From Epiperipatus broadwayi (taxonomy: Eukaryota > Onychophora > Udeonychophora > Euonychophora > Peripatidae): DNA of 64,000 bases. Both the position numbers and the translations under genes were made by a program. The notes under the pieces were generated by a model that was given only the letters and a program-made list of their open reading frames with translations, searched no databases and was not told the DNA's origin. Below are positions 56,731-64,000 of the stretch, in pieces (within the stretch, counting starts at the first letter, position 1; every line of letters starts with the position of its first letter). The DNA is taken from NCBI GenBank assembly GCA_028023455.1, contig JAQFVV010000030.1, positions 3,802,501 to 3,866,500 of the forward strand. Reading direction: 5' to 3'.

Positions 56731-58786
56731 TGGTCTGAAAAGAATTGGAAGTTACAATCTTCTGTATCTGCACTACAGGGCGCCACTAGGCATTTGAATC
56801 TAGAAAATTTATAGAGTAGGCAGATATGCACTGTTAAAGATTCCACTTTATTTTATATTTAGACAGTTAGCCCCAGTCATTAGCTCAGTGGAGACACAGA
56901 GATAATAATATATAACTTTGTTTAATTTGTATCTTAAATATAAAAAAATAAAAGCCACTGCCATAATTAACACACAAACAACATTTATTAACGCACATAT
57001 ATAATCTTTTAAAATTTGATGAATAACATTTATTATTTTAGATTTTAATATTAACTTTTAATTTAAATTATTATTTTAAAATTTTAAATCTGCACAGATG
57101 AATTTAATAATATTTTTTAAGAGTGTCAAGTATGAATAGACTACATAGATTGCATTTGAAAAAAAATATTCTAGCCCTTATTTAACCTTAGGCCAAAAAT
57201 TGGCAGCCAAACCAATGTCAATCCATCTGATATATCGATGTATTCAATGCAGTATGAATCTGACAGCCCAAATACCATACAGTCAGGAATGTACATCTGA
57301 ACAGCATGGTTATACAAAACATTGACTCTCATCCAGACAGGAATACTACATCTGTCTGACAAGAAGAGCAATAAAGAAAAAATTCCATAGGAAGGGACTG
57401 CATTTTCCATCTTACTATCCCATTCCATAAGCAAAAATGGGTGTGTGGTGTATAATGCAATTCTGCATGTAGCAAATCTCATACTACATCTACTAATTAC
57501 ACCAATATATCCAATCCATTGACCCAATTTAACTATGAAACAAATAACCTAAGATTACCTCCCCTAAACTAACATATATAACTTTACAAATCTATGCAGC
57601 TATTCATGCCTGACTTAAATTTAACATTTATATAAGTTCACACAGATGGATTTTATAAAAGTTTGTTTTATAGTGTTGAGTATAGATCGGCTACATAGAT
57701 TACATGGTTAAAAAAATTTCAAAATAACCATAAACGATCAAAATATAAAGTCATTGATGGAATTGCAGAGGGAAATTTACAAGAAACCCAATGGCATTCA
57801 TCATAAGATGCTGCATTGACACAAATAATTTATATAATATTAATAAAAATAAAAAAAATAAAAATGGATTTTTAGCAAACTCAAATGTATAAAAATTAAA
57901 CATTAATAATTAATTTAAAAACTTGAAAATCAGATAAAAGCTCTTTTTAAAATTTAGGTTAGCTGAATATTAGAAGCTTGTCAAATCTTAATGAAAGTTC
58001 TTAATTACTTTTAAATTTTATAATTCATGTCTTACAGTAGAAGAATCCTGGTTCCTGGAGCCAATTCCAGTGACGTCTCTATTTGAAGACCGGTCTATTG
58101 TTCTAGAGGTGGCCTTAGCTGGTTCAATCCTGGTACTATTTGATTGCAGAACCCACATGATTCAGGGTCTGCAATAGTACCATTCATAATTCGTCAGTCA
58201 TTTCATTTGAAAATAAAAGAGAGAGTGACAATTGCATCTTATATGCCTTTCAAAAAAATCAAGCTGGAACTGTCCTTAATTTCAATATTTTTCCTTTTAT
58301 ACACATCGTCCAGATTCACTGAACAATCAATCATTTTCATTAGGGTCTGAGCATTTGTTTCTGCTTCTATTGAACATTCTGCTTTCAGAGCTGGAAACAA
58401 TCTTTAATTTTTATCTATATCTTTCATCTGACTTTTTAATTATATAAGATCCCCAAGGGCTAGTTTGTTTTTCGATAATTAATAACACAATCATTTTTAT
58501 TTTGAGATTTCAGGAATTAATTAATACCTGTTTCTATTTTACTTACGTTACTTTTTTACTAAAATATTTTATATTTAAATCTTTTATCTTTTTTTTTATA
58601 TAAAAAGTATGTTCAAATACTTTTCTTTTATTTAAAAAAAATATTTTTAAAGTTTTGCATCTGTCTGTGTGATATATTTATATTATATATACACGTTTAA
58701 CAACTCTTTAATTTTGTAGCTTTTAGTTTTTATTTACAAAGTTTTTATTTTAATCTTAAATTAATGTAACGGCATATATCGTTACA
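56731..58786 (-). repeat. 5' LTR copy of the 54-59 kb element
   Basis: Aligned with the left copy across its length. It contains a 118-codon open frame on the minus strand (57171-57527, LFLSDRCSIPVWMRVNV). Most differences from the left copy in that frame change amino acids, so it is unlikely to be coding. Confidence 0.75.
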
Positions 58787-59725
58787 ATATATATATATAG
58801 AAAGTTCATCTGCTTATGATTTTTAGTATATATATTATGTCTATGTGACCCATAAAAATCTTCATATCAACATATATATATATATTAAATTGCCACAAAT
58901 GTTAAGAAACTTTGAGCTATACCTTCTGTGAAATAAACATTTAGAGCCCAAATCTCAAAACAACTAAATTTATATATATATATCACTTTTTGGTAGTTGT
59001 GAGAAAAATGTTTGTTTGCCACAAGATTTGCAATATTGGCTCCATATTTGACATGTTGTTTTTCAAATTATATTGTTAGTTATTTAATCTCAATTACAAA
59101 GTAAGTTATACAAATGGGAAGTAAATACTACAAATCTTTTAAAATATATTTATTGTTAATCCCAAACGAGAGACCATTGTGTTTGAAAGCTATTTTTAAG
59201 GAGCTGTTCCAAAGTAGTTCTGCAAGTTTAATCTGATTGGAAATTGTCACATTTATTATTTTATGAATATTTTTGCAAGTGAATGGGTCTTTAATCCAGC
59301 CAGTTACATATAGATTCAAAATTATTCAAAACACTTATTGCATATATATATATACTTTTAATCATGGCTTAATATTTTATCCTCAATTTCATTCCATGCA
59401 CACTGAAATTTGTTTAAGAAAAATTATCAGTTAAATATGCAACTTTAACTAGCTAAAAGAAATCATTAAAAAAGTTCTTTCAATTGAAAGTTTTTCCACC
59501 CATTAAAAATAGTCATTTCTTTTCAAAGTTTCAAAGTTCAATTGAAGATCTTTACCCAGACAATCAATGAACTTAAGTATGTAGAATTTTTATGATGACT
59601 TCCCATTTTATCACATAAAACATTAAAATTTAATTGTTTAATTGAAGAGTCTTAATAAAAATTTTCAGGAATATAACTTTAAGGTGTTTTTTAACTTCTT
59701 AACATTTTTTCTGAGAATGTTTCAC
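58787..59725. other. AT-rich DNA with short TA tracts, no gene
   Basis: TA runs near 58787, 58877, 58970 and 59341. No coding signal. Confidence 0.5.
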
Positions 59726-59738
59726 ATCGGATATAACA

Positions 59739-59941
59739 AAATCTTAATACAAGCTGAGCTTTGATTGTATATATGTGTGAAGATGATAATTGGGACCAAC
59801 TGATGAGTGCTGGTTTAGCATGAAATACATATATTGGTGATTATTTATCTTTTCGACATGTGTGTGATAAGTGTACTAATGGTATGAGATAGCATGGATG
59901 GTTGAGGGTCATGTGAAATTCTGAGTTCAAACTCCCTATAT
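59739..59941 (+). mobile_element. Family D hammerhead retroposon, monomer
   Basis: An exact 13-bp duplication ATCGGATATAACA (59726-59738, 59942-59954) flanks a 203-bp unit. Order: AAGCTGAGCTTTGATTGTAT, ribozyme, then a tRNA-like segment with A box TAGCATGGATGG (59890-59901) and B box GTTCAAACTCC (59925-59935) close to the 3' end. A and B boxes 34 bp apart suggest an internal RNA polymerase III promoter. The combination resembles the Sm-alpha retroposon of schistosomes. 5'-truncated compared with the 61-kb copy. Confidence 0.85.
59783..59852 (+). ncRNA. Hammerhead ribozyme, family D (59.8 kb)
   Basis: GATAAT, ACCAA, CTGATGA (59800-59806), stem II TGCT-GGTTT-AGCA, GAAA (59822-59825), TACATA, cleavage after AUA at about 59833, TTGGT (59834-59838), GATTAT. 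Stem I is ACCAA/TTGGT extended by GATAAT/GATTAT past a small internal loop. Core intact; stem III carries a C-A mismatch in self-pairing. Confidence 0.82.
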
Positions 59942-59954
59942 ATCGGATATAACA

Positions 59955-60960
59955 GTATATGCAGGTTATATATGATATTTAATTTTTAGTAAAATGAATC
60001 ATTTTGCTCATTACTTCAGTCACAATTGGAACCAATTTGTTCCAATACTAACACGTTTTGCTAAATCCAATACCTTATTTGTTATAAAATTATATAACAA
60101 GTGAAAAGTATTTACCAGTAGTGAGTTTGAAGAAGTTCAAGCCATTAAATTGACATTACTGTAAAGATTCTGCTTTCATAAAGTTATAATAAGAAATGCC
60201 TGTTCAGCCATTTTTAATATTGCTCACATTTCTGTGATTAATGTCTTATGATTCTATCACATGATTCCATCTTACACATTAATGTTACTAATGCTTCCAT
60301 TAGCTGTGGTGAAAGAATAAAAGTCTGCTGCTGAAACATTTCTGTGATTCAGATAGTGTGTGATAATAGTATTAAATTTAAATATTTCACGGTTTTATTC
60401 TAATCATTTGCATAATTATTATTTTAGTAGGAGATAGACATAAATTCTCTACAGTTGTGTGAGGTTTTCCTGATTTAGTTAAAAAGAGAAACACCTAGTA
60501 TGATATGAGTACAGCCTGTTTAGTATTGCTATCAGTGATAATTATTCTATTACCTTTTGATTCACTTATAATTCTTTCAATTTCATTTGAAATACTTTCA
60601 TTGATTTGATGGCATATTGTTTAAGCTTTGTATTCAGATAATATAAAAGTTTGCTAGATTTTTTGGCTTCATTTGAGATGTCATATATTGCATAAAGGTT
60701 TTCTTATCAACACGATAACTTGTAAATTCATGATATAGGTACTCTATGAAATATTTGAGCATTGTTTGCATTGGTATCTTTTTTATTGTTTTTAAGGTTT
60801 GTATTTCATCTGTTCACTCTGAAAATATTTCCACTTTTGTAATTTATCAATATATTGCAGTTCATTAAACAATGATTCATTTTCTGAAATGTAAAGCTTG
60901 CGCAAATATCAATAAAAATCATATACTCTTAAAAATAAAATCATTTAGCATACCTGTCTC
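59955..60960. other. AT-rich DNA without a gene
   Basis: CTGCTGAAACATTTC near 60330 was considered as a ribozyme remnant and not accepted. Nothing else recognised. Confidence 0.5.
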
Positions 60961-60976
60961 ATATCCAACATATAGG

Positions 60977-60977
<1 letters not shown>

Positions 60978-61014
<37 letters not shown>
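60978..61014. repeat. (TA)n microsatellite
   Basis: TA run immediately before the 61-kb family D copy. Confidence 0.95.
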
Positions 61015-61018
<4 letters not shown>

Positions 61019-61034
61019 GTACAATCAATGTAAT

Positions 61035-61488
61035 ATATATAGGGTTCCTTGAGTTCAGACTGTCATATGACCCTAACCTCTCCACACTATCTCATACCAC
61101 TGATACACTTGACCATATAATGTCTAAAAGATAAATAATCACCAATATACATATTTCGTGCTAAACCAGCACTCATCAGTTGGTCCAGATTATCATTTCT
61201 ACACATATATACAGTAAGTTCTCAGATTTATATTAGGATAGCCAATATTCATCCTTTAATGAACAGGCTTCAATCCACTCTACCCTCCAACTCTTCAGCT
61301 ATTCATCCTATTGAAAATCTGATGATGGAATCCAAGCCCACACTGATGCTGACTTTCTCATCACACCCAGGTTGTCATAAGTCACTCTGACCCCTCATGT
61401 ACAGAACATAATCCACTTAAGTACATATATGAGGACTGGGCAGACCTTGAAGCTACTATTTAATATCTAACATGCAGGCTATATATAA
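61035..61488 (-). mobile_element. Family D hammerhead retroposon, longest monomer (454 bp)
   Basis: The 20 bp ACCTGTACAATCAATGTAAT occurs at 61015-61034 and 61489-61508. On the minus strand the unit runs from GGTCTGCCCAGTCCTC through CATTAAAGGATGAATATTGG, the ribozyme, and a decayed tRNA-like end (GAGATAGTGTGGAGAGGTTAG, CTGAACTCAAGG). Sequences just outside the repeat are also similar (ATATCCAACATATAGG and ATATCTAACATGCAGG), so the flanking repeat may be part of a longer-than-unit copy and not a pure target duplication. Confidence 0.78.
61128..61202 (-). ncRNA. Hammerhead ribozyme, family D (61.2 kb)
   Basis: Minus strand: GATAATCTGGACCAA, CTGATGA (61173-61179), stem II GTGCT-GGTTT-AGCAC (five pairs), GAAA (61154-61157), TATGTA (self-complementary with G-U pairs), AUA, TTGGTGATTAT. 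The best copy of the family: complete core, strong stem II, two-part stem I. Confidence 0.88.
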
Positions 61489-61508
61489 ACCTGTACAATC
61501 AATGTAAT

Positions 61509-62436
61509 GTGCCTGTTTCAGTTTTTCAGTAAAATTTTCATGAATAATAATAATTACCTTATAAGAGGGTGATAAAAAAATAAGCCCAGGGAAGAAATAA
61601 TGACAACCTCCATCACCCCAGAAGTCTCCCAGAAGTCTATAAAATCTATTCAAAAATTGAAATATTTTGATAAATATGAGTAAGACAAAATAAAAAATTA
61701 TTTTTATTTATTTGTCTTATATGCAAGAATGTGCCGTGCAAAAACTATTAGACTATAATATTACTAAAATGATACAAGATTATGTTATTCACGATAATAT
61801 TTATATATTAGATTTAACTTAATAAATTATTTTTAAATATTATTTTTTGACATTCTGATATTAAAATGTAGCATTGGTATTCACGCACATTACATAATCG
61901 CATATGTACAAACATTACGAAAATATGATTAAATGATCCAATTATAAAATTTAAAAGCAACTTAAGATTATGTATATTAAGGTCTTTTTCTGACAGCAGG
62001 TTGAAGTTTTTTAGGAAAAAGACAACTTTGCATAACTCTTGATTGTTAAGAGTTGTTCTTACTTATTATTCTCCTGGCATTATTATCAATCAACAAAGAA
62101 CTGGCGCTAAGCTTGTTTGGAGTATTTAATCATAGAACTTTTTTTAAGTAAAATGTTATTAATATATCAAAATAATTTTATGACCAAACTGGTGGGGAAA
62201 AAAAGATAATACACGCAAAAAACTTCCCCATAGGTTTATGCTGATAAATATATAAGTCGTCACTCACCCATTTGACTCCTTTTCAATGCTAATTACAGTA
62301 TTTAAATATATTTTTTAAGTGGGGTGGATTTATTTAAAGTATGTACTTATAACAGCTATGAAATAATATTCTAATAATATATATACGTATTTACATTAAA
62401 AAACGTCTAAATATTTTACCAATATGAAACCATTTA
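61509..62436. other. AT-rich DNA without a gene
   Basis: No motif recognised; the frame at 61456-61653 spans the element border and is not a gene. Confidence 0.5.
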
Positions 62437-62451
62437 CAAAGAATATATGTA

Positions 62452-63249
62452 ATATATAGGGGATTTGAACTCAGATTTTCACATGACCCTCAACCATGCC
62501 GCTGATATACTTGATCATACACATGTCGAAAAGATAATCACCAATATACGTATTTGGCACTCCTCAGTTGTTCTAGATTATCATCTCCACACATAAATGC
62601 AATCAAAGCTCAGCTTATATTAAAATAGCCACTCATACTTTAAAGGACAGGTTCCAAACTACTCCACTCCACAACTCTTCAGCCGTCCATTTTATTGAAA
62701 ATCTGATGATGTAATGCTCCAAGTCCACTTTGGTGCCAACCTTCTCATCCTGCCATGCCCATCCCTCATATATGTATGTAAATGGACTATGTCCTGTACG
62801 TGTATGTAAATGGATTATGTCCTGTACATGAGGAGTCAGAATGACTTGTGGTTAACATGGGTAGGATGAGAAGGGTGGCATTAAGGTGGATTTTGAGCAT
62901 TCCATCATTAGATTTTCAATTAAATGGACGGCTGAAAAGTTGTGGAGTGGAGTGATTTGAAGCCTGTTCATTAAAGTATAAAAATTGGCTATCTTAATAT
63001 AAGCTGAGCTTTGATTGTATAAATGTGTGGAGATGATAATCTGGACCAACTTACGAGTGGTGGTTTAGCATGAAGTATGTATATTGGTGATTATTTATCT
63101 TTTCAACATATGTGTGATCAAGTGTATCAGCAGTATGAGATAGCATGGATGGTTGAGGGTCATGTGAAAGTCTGAGTTCAAACTCCCTATACATTACATA
63201 TATAAATGCAGGTATGAGAAAACCTGTACTGTAGAAAAAATTCATATTC
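62452..63249. mobile_element. Family D inverted dimer, 798 bp fold-back
   Basis: An exact 15-bp duplication CAAAGAATATATGTA (62437-62451, 63250-63264) flanks it. The left half is a minus-strand D unit and the right half a plus-strand D unit, joined head to head near 62800-62840 through ATGTAAATGGAYTATGTCCTGTAC repeats. Both ribozymes are decayed: the left has CTGAGGA but lost most of stem II and GAAA; the right has CTTACGA and GAAG. Tails carry CTGAGTTCAAACTCCC (63172-63187), the B-box end. Confidence 0.9.
63043..63095 (+). ncRNA. Hammerhead ribozyme, family D, decayed (63.05 kb)
   Basis: GGACCAA, CTTACGA (G to T in the first box), TGGT-GGTTT-AGCA, GAAG instead of GAAA, TATGTA, TTGGTGATTAT. 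Two essential positions are lost. Confidence 0.7.
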
Positions 63250-63264
63250 CAAAGAATATATGTA

Positions 63265-63704
63265 TAAAACATAAAATAATAATACAATTTCATAATTCCT
63301 AAATATTTAGACTACTAAAAATGAATCGCATATCGTTTTAAGTGCACTTTTATTTATATACAAAGATTCTGAAACTATTTTTATAAATAAAATTAAAAAC
63401 CCACAAAAGTTGAAATCTCATTCTAATTATTGTTTGGGAAGACATTGAGGTTCCAGCACCAAAGTGACAGATTGAGCACATCCAAAGTAAGATTTTTCCC
63501 CCTTTTCTCAGTTGGATATCTAGCTATAAACTTTTGAGTTCATTCCCCACCATGATGCTAAACTGCACAACGCATTATCAAGTTTTATAGTCAAATATAA
63601 TTTTAGAAATAGCATCTTTACCAATTAGATGCTGATAATAAAGTGTGTTTTAGATTAGATTATTTCACATTGTTTATTTATATATAATATTTAGTGAATT
63701 AAAT
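63265..63704. other. AT-rich DNA without a gene
   Basis: No motif recognised. Confidence 0.5.
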
Positions 63705-63709
63705 GTGAA

Positions 63710-63875
63710 GGTGTTTTAAGCTTCATGCTCTTAGTTCAGAATGCTTGAGTCTGGCTTATTTATATATAAATTTAAGCATAGAAGAAAGTGGGTCTCATCT
63801 TTTTCTTATAGTTCTGGCTTGTGTTTTAGAATTAAGAGTTCCATGTGCAGTCATTATTACATCTGATTGGCTGTC
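63710..63875. repeat. Interspersed repeat related to the 51-kb fold-back arm
   Basis: CTTCATGCTCTTAGTTCAGAATGCTT, then TTGTGTTTTAGAATTAAGAGT and CATGTGCAG, match CTTCATGCTCTTAGTTCCAAATGCTT...CTTGTGTTTGGAAAGGAGAGT...CATGTGCAG at 51150-51310 with gaps. Confidence 0.6.
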
Positions 63876-64000
63876 ACATAAGCATGTTTAAAGCGCATCT
63901 TTCGAAGGTTTTAGCCTTTCACGTTATTACAATGTTATCTGCTTGTGCTTAATAAATTTGATATATTTACTTTTAAATTAATAAAAGCATTTCATAGTTG

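Larger units (their letters stand above)
53994..58786 (-). mobile_element. LTR element with 2-kb LTRs and 0.5-kb interior, minus strand
   Basis: Two direct repeats, 53994-56231 and 56731-58786, begin TGTAACG on the minus strand and end GACCA. Just inside the right-hand copy (minus-strand 5' LTR) the strand reads TTGGCCACCCAATGTGAGC (about 56706-56724), similar to lysine-type primer binding sites (TGGCGCCCAACGTGGGGC) allowing one gap. The interior of about 500 bp has no coding domain. Both outer flanks are TA-rich, so a target duplication cannot be verified. A simple tandem duplication is the main alternative. Confidence 0.6.

Noticed and set aside
57171-57527. 118-codon open frame in the LTR copy, with a homologue at 54414-54647
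   Set aside because: Differences between the two copies mostly change residues (F/L, I/C, V/G, R/P, A/I) and no domain is recognisable, so there is no sign of coding constraint.
59739-59941. A functional tRNA gene
   Set aside because: A and B boxes are present but no acceptor stem or anticodon arm pairs, and the segment is part of a retroposon with target duplications.
60320-60370. CTGCTGAAACATTTC as a ribozyme remnant
   Set aside because: GAAAC is present but there is no CTGANGA at the required distance.

Overview
This window is AT-rich, non-coding, repeat-dominated DNA that looks like the genome of an invertebrate animal. I found no host gene, no rRNA and no intact tRNA gene. Every recognisable protein segment is a decayed piece of a mobile element: APE-type LINEs (two related Jockey/CR1-like families, one RTE-like element, one further endonuclease-RT LINE), Penelope-like elements (PLEs; RT and GIY-YIG pieces) and a Gag-like coiled coil inside an LTR element. 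Two non-autonomous hAT elements with exact 8-bp target duplications, a solo LTR with a 4-bp duplication, and long TA, TAA, GATA and GTAG microsatellites complete the picture. Hammerhead ribozymes next to Penelope remnants fit metazoans; the species cannot be named from sequence alone.

Layout. 0-4.5 kb: RT scrap, TA tract, a ribozyme fold-back and several short tandem repeats. 4.5-10.6 kb: three LINE copies packed head to tail on the minus strand, one carrying a Penelope insertion. 12-14.4 kb: a 415-bp hammerhead-ribozyme array ending in a large tetranucleotide microsatellite. 14.5-27.8 kb: AT-rich filler, fold-backs, a decayed LINE (21.2-23.8), and two more ribozyme loci (24.4, 26.7). 27.9-30.7 kb: the best-preserved LINE, bounded on both sides by TAA microsatellite. 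32-39.3 kb: hAT MITE, a 5.9-kb LTR element, a Penelope RT piece. 39.6-53.5 kb: an RTE LINE broken by a hAT element and a ribozyme retroposon, then repeated copies of that retroposon, one split by a solo LTR. 54-58.8 kb: an LTR element with 2-kb LTRs and only 0.5 kb between them. 59.7-63.3 kb: a second ribozyme retroposon family carrying tRNA-like promoter boxes.

The main result is that at least five sequence families here (called A-E) carry a hammerhead core (CUGANGA, stem II, GAAA, stem III, NUH cleavage site, stem I), and in each the very short stem III is a self-complementary word (TCAGCTGA, ACTAGT, CAATTG, TACGTA/TATGTA, CCATGG). This is what ribozymes that work as dimers would need. Families B and D are inserted with 12-20 bp target duplications, including one B insertion inside the RTE LINE, so they moved as retroposons, probably using Penelope or LINE machinery. 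They resemble metazoan retrozymes and the SINE-like Sm-alpha elements of schistosomes. Several copies are inverted head-to-head dimers inserted as one unit, which is unusual. Ribozyme activity, circular RNA and the mobilising partner are inference and untested.
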